Positions 1 through 6,136 of a stretch of 16,954 nucleotides of DNA are shown in pieces. The position numbers were made by a program, and so were the translations under genes. The notes beneath the pieces are model-generated. The model was not told the origin of the DNA. It did no database searches and saw only the letters and a program-made list of their open reading frames with translations. Source of the DNA: JABCPO02 sp052174015 (GTDB lineage Bacteria > Bacillota > Clostridia > TANB77 > CAG-508); assembly GCA_052174015.1 (NCBI GenBank), contig JBQMXM010000021.1, positions 1 through 16,954 on the forward strand, written 5' to 3'. Position 1 is the stretch's first letter. The number at the start of each line of letters is the position of its first letter.

Positions 1-1353
1 TACTTGTGGTGCTACTCCATCTATTGAAGTTATAAATTTTCTTAAAGCTAAATCATTTTCTGGAGGCTCTGGTTTTACTTTTTTAAGTACAAAAGCAAAA
101 CGTTTTTCTTTTGGTTTTCTACTTATATGTACTATTGGTTGATATCTTTTATCTAATTTTGGTGTATATACATTTGCTTGTAATCCTGTATTGTTTATTA
201 TTGTTTCAAATCTAATTCCATCTTCTTGTTCTGTTAATTTTCTTTTAAATACAATTTTAAATTTACCTTTTTTATTTAAAGATTTTAAATTTCCAGTTTC
301 TTCTGTTCCATCTTCTTTAATAATCTTATAATCTGAATGTGGAACTTCACCAAGCGCGTGTTGGTCTTTATCTGCATAATACATTTTAATATCTGTTACT
401 GCAGCTTCTTGTCCTGTTGGTATATCTACAGTAAAATGTTTTAATTCAAATCCTGTATCAGTTTCTGAATATGTTGTTCCACCAGTAATTACATTTTGTT
501 CTAATGATGTAGTTCCTTGTAAATATTTAGTATAATTTGCTCCATTTTGATCTACATCTGCTTTTAAATATTGATATAATTGTTTTCTTAATGTTGTTCT
601 TTCAGGTGTAGGATTTACTATTCCATCATTTGTTGCCATACTCATTGGTAATGTAGTAAATAAGTCATTTCCTGATACTATATACCAAATTATCCATTGA
701 TTTATTAAAGCATAATCATCATCAGTTATATTTAACATATATGCTCTTATTGCTGATGTTTCTGCTAATGTTGGATTAGGTATTGAACTTGAACCTGGGT
801 CTAAATTATAATAATATGACCTTCTAAATCTATCTTTTTTAAGTGCTGCAGCTTGTGCTTGTGTATCACCTTGTGCTTCTTCTCTAAAATATGTTCTTTC
901 TAAAAAGTAATATAACTTATTTTTTTGTGTTTGTGATAATGTTTTGTTTTCTGCTATTTTGCTTACATTTTTTAATTCACCTAACTTTTGATATGTATGT
1001 GCTTTTAGTGTTGGGAATTCTAATGTATCATCTAAACAAAATAATATGTCATTATAATTTCCTGGTTCTGTTATTTTTTTAGTTTGCCTTGAAGACTCTC
1101 TAATATAACCAAGATATGCATTTTTGTCATATTTACCTTGTAATTCAGCAGGTATTGTACTTACATATCCTGTTGCTTCAGGTCCACCTTGATATTCTCT
1201 AGCTATTACAGATATTGTATCTGCTCCTACTTCCAATGCTCGTACATTATTTATTCCTAAAATTACAAATATTGAAATAACAAATAATATACTTATTTTT
1301 GAAAATAGTTCTAATATATTGTTTATATTTTTTTTATTATTATTGTTATACAC
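1..1353 (-). CDS. Secreted surface protein with candidate thioester domain (partial, C-terminus off window)
   Basis: The gene is open at the left edge; 451 codons are visible. It starts at GTG 1353, with AGAGG six bases upstream; upstream ATG/GTG codons run quickly into stops in other frames. Residues 1-39 look like a signal peptide: Asn/Lys-rich start, hydrophobic core at about 20-33, likely cleavage after Val-Arg-Ala. The next ~200 residues fit a TQXA/thioester domain: an FCLD motif puts Cys at 106, and an NQWIIWY motif puts Gln at 219, matching the family's Cys plus Gln-x-(A/I)-I-W pair that forms an internal thioester for covalent adhesion. A beta-rich segment follows (about 300-415). DLALRKFITSIDGV at 434-447 is a motif common in large clostridial cell-surface proteins, so repeat domains and a wall anchor are expected off-window. 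Secretion is fairly sure; the thioester domain is inferred from motifs. The gene is preceded by two tandem promoters. Confidence 0.8.
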   Translation of the reverse strand, partial: MYNNNNKKNINNILELFSKISILFVISIFVILGINNVRALEVGADTISVIAREYQGGPEATGYVSTIPAELQGKYDKNAYLGYIRESSRQTKKITEPGNYNDILFCLDDTLEFPTLKAHTYQKLGELKNVSKIAENKTLSQTQKNKLYYFLERTYFREEAQGDTQAQAAALKKDRFRRSYYYNLDPGSSSIPNPTLAETSAIRAYMLNITDDDYALINQWIIWYIVSGNDLFTTLPMSMATNDGIVNPTPERTTLRKQLYQYLKADVDQNGANYTKYLQGTTSLEQNVITGGTTYSETDTGFELKHFTVDIPTGQEAAVTDIKMYYADKDQHALGEVPHSDYKIIKEDGTEETGNLKSLNKKGKFKIVFKRKLTEQEDGIRFETIINNTGLQANVYTPKLDKRYQPIVHISRKPKEKRFAFVLKKVKPEPPENDLALRKFITSIDGVAPQV

Positions 1354-1387
1354 TATACACCTCTTTTTTCCATAAAATTGTACATTA

Positions 1388-1416
1388 ATTATATAATTGT
1401 TAAATGCTTTTTGCAA
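1388..1416 (-). promoter_or_regulatory. Proximal sigma-A-type promoter of the surface-protein gene
   Basis: Reading the minus strand, TTGCAA (1411-1416), a 17-base spacer, and a perfect TATAAT (1388-1393). Predicted transcription start is near 1381, giving a leader of about 28 bases before GTG 1353. Confidence 0.65.
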
Positions 1417-1478
1417 GTAACTTTAAATATATTTTACATATAATACATATATTTAAAAAAATGTAATTAATTATTAAT

Positions 1479-1507
1479 ATTATAGCATTTTTCACACTTT
1501 TTTTCAA
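1479..1507 (-). promoter_or_regulatory. Distal sigma-A-type promoter of the surface-protein gene (extended -10)
   Basis: TTGAAA (1502-1507), a 17-base spacer ending in TGC, and TATAAT (1479-1484) on the minus strand. The TG one base before the -10 box makes this an extended -10 promoter. The start would fall near 1472, about 120 bases before the coding start, so the proximal promoter lies inside this transcript's leader. Confidence 0.7.
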
Positions 1508-1562
1508 TATTTTAACTAAACTTATGTAAACTTTTTGTAATATTATTATATAAATAACAAAT

Positions 1563-1596
1563 ATAATAAAAAAGCAATGTATTATACATCACTTTT
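1563..1596 (-). terminator. Intrinsic terminator of the 123-residue orphan gene
   Basis: A 12-base-pair stem with two G-T wobbles (arms 1585-1596 and 1570-1581), a three-base loop and a T run reading leftwards. It sits about 20 bases past the stop at 1618 and isolates this gene from the surface-protein promoters. Confidence 0.7.
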
Positions 1597-1617
1597 TCAT
1601 ATTTTTAGCTATCTATG

Positions 1618-1989
1618 CTACTTATATATTATAGTAGCTCTATTATTCCTTAAATTTTTTAGTACAAGGAATTGGGACTTGATACATTCTATAAATTTAT
1701 ATCTATCCTTATTGTATATGTAATATTCATTTTTTTCTGAAGTCTTTATATCTTCAAATAAAACTTCAAACTTTTCAGGGTCATTAATTAAAATTACCCC
1801 ATCATATAAAATAATATATGTTTTTTTACCTCTTTGACTAAAATATACACCTCTGGTTATAGTCCGAATATTATCTATTACCATTTCTTTGGCATCTCCA
1901 TTTAATAAATTCTCAAAGAAATACTTACCGTCTATAGATATATTTTCTACCCTTCCCCCATCTTTTTTTAAAATTCCTAGATTACACAT
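1618..1989 (-). CDS. Hypothetical protein, 123 residues
   Basis: I do not recognise this protein. I choose the ATG at 1989 (protein begins MCNLGILKK) because AAAGGGG lies six bases upstream. The in-frame ATG at 2022, which would add 11 residues, has no ribosome binding site. The sequence is soluble, without signal peptide or membrane segment, and alternates charged and beta-prone stretches (TYIILYDGVILI near the middle), suggesting a small alpha/beta fold. The C-terminus is basic (LKNLRNNRATIIYK). It is a single-gene transcript: a perfect-consensus promoter lies about 85 bases upstream and an intrinsic terminator directly downstream. A strong promoter for such a small orphan suggests a well-expressed protein, but no function can be assigned. 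Confidence 0.75.
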   Translation of the reverse strand: MCNLGILKKDGGRVENISIDGKYFFENLLNGDAKEMVIDNIRTITRGVYFSQRGKKTYIILYDGVILINDPEKFEVLFEDIKTSEKNEYYIYNKDRYKFIECIKSQFLVLKNLRNNRATIIYK

Positions 1990-2073
1990 ATAATACCCCT
2001 TTCCAAATATCAATAAATACATTTTAACAGTTTGATATTTTTATATAATTTAAATTAATTTCATTACATTACT

Positions 2074-2102
2074 ATTATAAATCTTTTTTTGTTTTATGTC
2101 AA
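2074..2102 (-). promoter_or_regulatory. Perfect-consensus sigma-A promoter of the 123-residue gene
   Basis: TTGACA (2097-2102), a 17-base spacer and TATAAT (2074-2079) on the minus strand: both hexamers match the consensus exactly. The first two bases of the -35 box are the end of the T-tract of the preceding gene's terminator. Predicted start near 2067, leaving a leader of about 78 bases before ATG 1989. Confidence 0.85.
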
Positions 2103-2129
2103 AAAAGACTTTTAGTTATACTAAAAGTC
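2101..2129 (-). terminator. Intrinsic terminator overlapping the stop codon of the 395-residue gene
   Basis: A perfect 9-base-pair stem (arms 2121-2129 and 2107-2115) with a five-base loop, followed on the minus strand by six T. The TAG stop (2121-2123) lies inside the first arm, so the last codons of the gene form part of the hairpin. Confidence 0.85.
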
Positions 2130-3308
2130 CATATTTGTATTATTAGGTTCAGGTAATTTAGGTAAATCTAATACTAGTCTAGTACCAAAAATATATCTAA
2201 AGGCTCTTGCTATACCTGTGTTCTTAAATCTTGAGAAAAATCCTGTTTTCTCTGTAAGAGCATTTTCTGTGTTTATTTCTTCATCATAATATGGCATATT
2301 TTCAAAATTATTTAACTCTCTATTATTTTGCTCTGTAGTTTGATTCTTGAAATCTACTATTTCTTGCCCTAATTCCATATTTTGTATTGAATCATTTTGC
2401 TCTAAGTTTTGCTCTAAAGTTGTTGCTTCTTCTGATTGAATATTTAATGGTAATGTATCTAATTCTAAATTTTGATTTAATACTACCTCTGTATCCATTT
2501 GTTGTTCTAAATTAAGTTTTTGTACTACTTGTATCGGTTCTTGATTAGCAACTTTACCTATTTCCAAATCATTTAATACTTGTTCTTCATAACTTATTTC
2601 GTTATTTATTTCATTTTGAATTAGATTTTCTTCCACTTTTTTAGTTTCAAAAACTGTATTTGCTAATGTTTCAATTGGAGATGGTATTGTCTTTAAAGCT
2701 TCTGCTAACTCTATACCTATATAGCTTAATGCCTTTGAAGAATCTTCTATTCTTTCCATATCTATTTCTAAAAATAGGTTTGACTCTAAATTACCTATTT
2801 TAGTAGTAATCATTTTTTTAGATACTTCTACATCTGATTGTTCATTTAATTTTTCATTTGCAATTATAGTTAATGCTTCTGTAATATCTTCTGTAAATTT
2901 ACCATCATATTTTGATACTTTATCAATCCAACCTTCTTCTTTTTTTGCAACTGTATCTAATGCTTCTTTTAATATTACAGATGTTTTTATATTTTCTTCT
3001 CTTTTGTTAATTATATCACTTATCTTAACATTATTAGCTTCAAATTGTTGTGTTGCAAACTCTATTAATTCATATACTGATTTGTATACATTAGAAGGAA
3101 ATTGTGCTTTTTGTGGATAATTTACTAAATATTGTGTTATTGTTTCCACTAAATCTTTAAAATACATATCTTCTTCTAATTTAATTATTTGCTTCTTACT
3201 TTTAGGATTTATTAATTTCCTAACTTTTTCTATTGAAGTTAATATTTTTTCATCATCTAATACCATTCTAATATTTAATGCACCTTGTTTCTTAAAAAAA
3301 ATTGGCAT
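2121..3308 (-). CDS. Hypothetical acidic protein with a basic C-terminal segment, 395 residues
   Basis: I do not recognise this family. The start is well fixed: AGGAGG five bases before ATG 3308, behind a clear promoter. Residues 1-225 look like a mostly helical globular region (for example 77-92 and 193-208). Residues about 226-350 form a low-complexity linker rich in Glu, Asn and Gln with short repeats (LEQNLEQN near 298), likely disordered and strongly acidic. A distinct C-terminal module follows: GFFSRFKNTGIARAFRYIFG (356-375) is basic and amphipathic, then LVLDLPKLPEP. No signal peptide or membrane helix is seen, so it is probably cytoplasmic, perhaps with the C-terminal segment touching membrane or a partner. 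It is transcribed alone, between a promoter and a terminator. Any role is unknown. Confidence 0.85.
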   Translation of the reverse strand: MPIFFKKQGALNIRMVLDDEKILTSIEKVRKLINPKSKKQIIKLEEDMYFKDLVETITQYLVNYPQKAQFPSNVYKSVYELIEFATQQFEANNVKISDIINKREENIKTSVILKEALDTVAKKEEGWIDKVSKYDGKFTEDITEALTIIANEKLNEQSDVEVSKKMITTKIGNLESNLFLEIDMERIEDSSKALSYIGIELAEALKTIPSPIETLANTVFETKKVEENLIQNEINNEISYEEQVLNDLEIGKVANQEPIQVVQKLNLEQQMDTEVVLNQNLELDTLPLNIQSEEATTLEQNLEQNDSIQNMELGQEIVDFKNQTTEQNNRELNNFENMPYYDEEINTENALTEKTGFFSRFKNTGIARAFRYIFGTRLVLDLPKLPEPNNTNMDF

Positions 3309-3335
3309 ATTATCCTCCTAATTCATTATATATAT

Positions 3336-3364
3336 AGTATATATACTTTTTTATATAATATCAA
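3336..3364 (-). promoter_or_regulatory. Sigma-A promoter of the 395-residue gene
   Basis: TTGATA (3359-3364), a 17-base spacer and TATACT (3336-3341) on the minus strand. Predicted start near 3329, leaving a short leader of about 20 bases that carries the AGGAGG site. Confidence 0.75.
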
Positions 3365-3505
3365 TTAATATATCATTTCTTTCTATTTCTTTTTTGTTAC
3401 ATTTATATATTATTTGTGTATTTATATAAGTATTTAATCATATATCCTACTATATTAAAAATATTATTCTAAATAAAAGTTAAAAAAGGTAATAATGATA
3501 ATACA

Positions 3506-3559
3506 ATAAAGATAAAAATAAAGATAAAGATAAAGATAAAGATAAAGATAAAAATAAAA
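3506..3559. repeat. Hexanucleotide tandem repeat, about nine units
   Basis: Nine units of ATAAAG, three of them read as ATAAAA (units 2, 8 and 9); the core 3518-3547 is five identical units. It lies in the 329-base gap (3309-3637), between the terminator of the beta-CASP gene and the promoter of the 395-residue gene, 142 bases upstream of that promoter's -35 box. The rest of the gap is AT-rich with no other feature I can support. Confidence 0.9.
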
Positions 3560-3576
3560 AAAATAAAAGGAAAGGA

Positions 3577-3616
3577 AAGAAGAAAAAGAGATAATCATAA
3601 TATAATTATCTCTTTT
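3577..3616 (-). terminator. Intrinsic terminator of the beta-CASP nuclease gene
   Basis: A perfect 12-base-pair stem (arms 3605-3616 and 3584-3595) with a nine-base loop, followed on the minus strand by a pyrimidine tail (TCTTCTTTCC). It starts about 20 bases past the stop at 3638. The tail is interrupted by C, so it may be less efficient than the others in the window. Confidence 0.7.
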
Positions 3617-3637
3617 ATCTTTTTAATTAACCTTAAT

Positions 3638-5155
3638 TTAATATTGATATTGATAGTCTCTAGTACTTTCTTTAGCAGAATTACTATTAATAGTTATCTC
3701 TTTATTTAATCCATAAGCATCAAACCTTATCTTATTCCTATTGTCTAAAACTACACATTTTTTGACATTTTTAAGTTTAGAGATATTTTGTTGCATTACT
3801 TCTTTTGCTTCATATTCACCATGTACCAATATACATAATTGTACATTAGCAAATTTAGAAATAAATTCAAGTAATTCATCACTTTTAGCATGTGAAGACA
3901 TTTCTTGAGTTGAGTTAACTTGGCAATTTAAAGGAAAAAACATTCCTTTAAATTCTATGCTCTTTTCTAGACTTTCTTCAAAATTACTAAGCATACTAGC
4001 ATATTCTTTTTGCAATATTGCTCCAAATGTATTTAACACACAATATGATGTGAAATATATTAAAGCATTACTGTTACTTAAATTAGCTTTTATATACTCA
4101 GGTGCTGGTCCTTCAATCCCCATTCCACTTGTAGTAATAATAATATTTGAATCTTTTGAGCTTGCAATTTGCTTTCTCATATCAGCATCTTCTACTAATC
4201 TCAGATTTTTAGGCCAAAAATTATATAAATTTTTAGGAATTTCTTCTAGCTTATTATATTTTTTACAATATTCTATAGCTAACTTTCCATCTAACCATAT
4301 TTGTGGTAAATGATTTTCCTTTTCTAATCTTTTAAGCCGTAATAATACTTCTTGTGTTTTTCCAAGTGCATTAACTAAAATTATAATCTTTTTCTTTTCA
4401 TCAATAGCTCTTAAGATATCTGATTCAAATTTAGGTACAATACTTTTAGTATTTGTTAACCCATATGTTGTTTCTGAAACTATTGTTAATGGTTTCTTTA
4501 ACACTGATTTTGGAATTTCATTCATAACATAAAAGATATTTTTCATATTTATATCTCCAGTTATAAATATGTTTAAATCATGTACATCAAAGTAATTTTT
4601 TTCTTTTTTATGTACTTCTAAAAATATGCAACAAGCACCAACTATATGAGCATTTAAAAATAATGTTAGATTAATTGCAATCTCCTTGTTATCAAAGATT
4701 TTAACTCTTTTAGAATAATCTTGTGATTTTGAAAGAGATATTGCTTTATCTACAGATTCTCTATCATATACCATTCGTTTATTATTTTTCTTTGCTTCTT
4801 CTTGTAAGATTTTAAAATTACTATCTAAAATCGTATCAAGTAGTAAATGAGTAGTATTTGTCATATATATAGGACACTCCAAACCTTCTTGTACTGCCAT
4901 TGGTAACCTTGCAATATGGTCTGCATGTGGATGTGTAATAATTGCAAATTCTACATCTTTCATATATTGTGAGATTTCTTCATCTAGAGTAACTCCATCT
5001 TCTCCTTCATTTAAATCTTCTCCTTGTGTAATTCCACAATCTACAAGAAAATAGATTTCCTTATGATTATATTGCAATTTATATAAAAACACACTACCTG
5101 TAACCCTTTTTTGACTAGTTACAATTTCACATTTAACATTCCGGTTATTTCTCAT
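3638..5155 (-). CDS. Metallo-beta-lactamase-fold beta-CASP RNA nuclease (CPSF/RNase J-like)
   Basis: The 505-residue protein carries the metallo-beta-lactamase signature HPHADH (75-80, ligands His75, His77, Asp79, His80), a likely motif-3 His170 in NAHIVGA, and Asp201 in ITGDINM, so the two-metal site looks complete. The beta-CASP half is marked by SETTYG (227-232), TTSGMGIEGPAPEY (341-354), SSHAKSDEL (420-428, His422) and LVHGEYEA (443-450, His445), which fit the family's mobile-domain motifs and final His ligands. The family cleaves or trims RNA endo- or exonucleolytically in the cytoplasm. It differs from RNase J in motif wording, and I see no long extra C-terminal domain, so I do not call it rnj. 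Start ATG 5155 has GAGGAGG seven bases upstream. It is monocistronic with its own promoter and terminator. RNA substrate unknown. Confidence 0.88.
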   Translation of the reverse strand: MRNNRNVKCEIVTSQKRVTGSVFLYKLQYNHKEIYFLVDCGITQGEDLNEGEDGVTLDEEISQYMKDVEFAIITHPHADHIARLPMAVQEGLECPIYMTNTTHLLLDTILDSNFKILQEEAKKNNKRMVYDRESVDKAISLSKSQDYSKRVKIFDNKEIAINLTLFLNAHIVGACCIFLEVHKKEKNYFDVHDLNIFITGDINMKNIFYVMNEIPKSVLKKPLTIVSETTYGLTNTKSIVPKFESDILRAIDEKKKIIILVNALGKTQEVLLRLKRLEKENHLPQIWLDGKLAIEYCKKYNKLEEIPKNLYNFWPKNLRLVEDADMRKQIASSKDSNIIITTSGMGIEGPAPEYIKANLSNSNALIYFTSYCVLNTFGAILQKEYASMLSNFEESLEKSIEFKGMFFPLNCQVNSTQEMSSHAKSDELLEFISKFANVQLCILVHGEYEAKEVMQQNISKLKNVKKCVVLDNRNKIRFDAYGLNKEITINSNSAKESTRDYQYQY

Positions 5156-5241
5156 AAATTTTCCTCCTCAAATCTCAAATAACTTAAATAATAGTTACTT
5201 TAAATAAATAAATTTAAATTTGTTAATTCTAACATATTCTA

Positions 5242-5270
5242 AGTATATCAAAATAACCTTATTTCTTCAA
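5242..5270 (-). promoter_or_regulatory. Extended -10 promoter of the beta-CASP nuclease gene
   Basis: TTGAAG (5265-5270), a 17-base spacer ending in TGA, and TATACT (5242-5247) on the minus strand. Predicted start near 5235, leaving a leader of about 80 bases. A direct repeat TTAGAAT (5236-5242 and 5226-5232) sits at the start point with 10-base periodicity. Confidence 0.75.
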
Positions 5271-5290
5271 GAAAATAATATCAATATTAA

Positions 5291-5321
5291 AAATAAAAAA
5301 AGAAGATGTTTACCATCTTCT
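5291..5321 (-). terminator. Intrinsic terminator of the rplU-rpmA operon
   Basis: A perfect 8-base-pair stem (arms 5314-5321 and 5301-5308) with a five-base loop and a long T run on the minus strand, starting two bases past the rpmA stop at 5324. Confidence 0.9.
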
Positions 5322-5323
5322 CA

Positions 5324-5602
5324 TTATTTTGTTTTTTGTGCATCATTTTTATAATCATATACACTAACTTGCTTTTTATCTCTTCCTTTTCTTTCAAACT
5401 TAACTTGACCATCTATTAAAGCATATAATGTATCATCTTTTCCTATTCCTACATTATTACCTGGGTGATATTTTGTTCCTCTTTGTCTGATTAAAATATT
5501 ACCAGCTTTTACATATTGATTATCATTCTTTTTAAGTCCTAATCTTTTAGAGATACTATCGCGTCCATTTTTAACACTTCCTTGTCCTTTTTTATGTGCC
5601 AC
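5324..5602 (-). CDS. rpmA: Large ribosomal subunit protein bL27, without N-terminal extension
   Basis: A 92-residue bL27, recognised by MAHKKGQGSVKNGRDS, RQRGTKYHPGNNVGIGKD and the DGQVKFERKG segment. Its N-terminus reaches towards the peptidyl transferase centre of the 50S subunit. It starts at GTG 5602 with AGAGGTG just upstream. In most Firmicutes L27 is made with a short hydrophobic extension (MLKLNLQFF-type) that the protease Prp removes. Here the codon directly before the start is an in-frame TAA (5603-5605), so no extension can be encoded, and the protein begins like the Gram-negative form. It is second in the rplU-rpmA operon, 28 bases after rplU, with no room for prp/ysxB, which usually lies between them. 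Assignment is very secure. Confidence 0.97.
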   Translation of the reverse strand: MAHKKGQGSVKNGRDSISKRLGLKKNDNQYVKAGNILIRQRGTKYHPGNNVGIGKDDTLYALIDGQVKFERKGRDKKQVSVYDYKNDAQKTK

Positions 5603-5630
5603 TTAATTCACCTCTCTTTTTTATTTTTTA

Positions 5631-5963
5631 TTATTTTGTTTCTTTTGCTTGTTTTGGTAATGAAATTTTTGTAATTTCTACCTTAGTATAGTTTTGTCTA
5701 TGTCCTTGTCTTTTTCTATAACCTTTTTTAGGTTTATATTTGAAGATTCTGATTTTTTCACCTTTTACATGTGAAACAACTTTACCTTCTACTTTTACTC
5801 CTTTTATATATGGAGCTCCTATACTTGTTTCTTTATCTGAGATAAGTAACACTTTATCAAAAGTTACTTTTTTTCCTTCTTCTGCATCTAGTTTTTCAAA
5901 GTATACTATGCTTCCATTTTCTACTTTGTATTGTCTACCACATGCTTCTATTATTGCGTACAT
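5631..5963 (-). CDS. rplU: Large ribosomal subunit protein bL21
   Basis: A 110-residue bL21, recognised by the MYAIIEACGRQYKVENGS start and the basic IFKYKPKKGYRKRQGHRQNYT signature (about 73-93) that contacts 23S rRNA. Length is normal for the family. ATG 5963 has AAGGAGGAG five bases upstream. It is the first gene of a two-gene operon with rpmA, behind a strong promoter and an approximately 89-base leader whose pairing suggests feedback control by a ribosomal protein. The short basic C-terminal tail (LPKQAKETK) is slightly longer than the minimal family end. Assignment is very secure. Confidence 0.97.
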   Translation of the reverse strand: MYAIIEACGRQYKVENGSIVYFEKLDAEEGKKVTFDKVLLISDKETSIGAPYIKGVKVEGKVVSHVKGEKIRIFKYKPKKGYRKRQGHRQNYTKVEITKISLPKQAKETK

Positions 5964-6052
5964 CGCAACTCCTCCTTCTTATTTACTTGCTAACCGTTAA
6001 ATAAAAGGTAGTTAATTTAATAACATTTATGTACCTTGATTAAGCAGTCTAC
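5964..6052 (-). promoter_or_regulatory. Structured rplU leader, candidate L21 autoregulatory leader
   Basis: The 5' untranslated region of rplU can fold with two nested pairings: an outer interrupted helix between ACTGCTTAA (6040-6048) and TTAGCAAGT (5985-5993), and an inner perfect 6-base-pair helix between AAGGTA (6032-6037) and TACCTT (6005-6010), the latter followed by TTTATTT. The ribosome binding site lies just after the outer helix. Firmicutes L21 operons are known to carry such a leader, so this is probably it; I have not compared it with a covariance model. Confidence 0.55.
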
Positions 6053-6058
6053 ATTGAT

Positions 6059-6087
6059 ATTTTACCACATTTATTTAACTTGGTCAA
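6059..6087 (-). promoter_or_regulatory. Sigma-A promoter of the rplU-rpmA operon
   Basis: TTGACC (6082-6087), a 17-base spacer and TAAAAT (6059-6064) on the minus strand. Predicted start near 6052. No convincing terminator lies between ftsK and this promoter, so some read-through from ftsK is possible. Confidence 0.8.
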
Positions 6088-6136
6088 ACTTTTTCAGCCA
6101 TTTTTATACTTTTTTTTATATAAATTTTAATTAAAT

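Noticed and set aside
1990..2022. A longer start (ATG 2022) for the 123-residue gene
   Set aside because: There is no ribosome binding site before ATG 2022, while ATG 1989 has AAAGGGG at ideal spacing.
6088..6136. Terminator between ftsK and the rplU promoter
   Set aside because: A 7-base-pair AT-only dyad at the ftsK stop lacks a following T-tract, so I do not call it a terminator.
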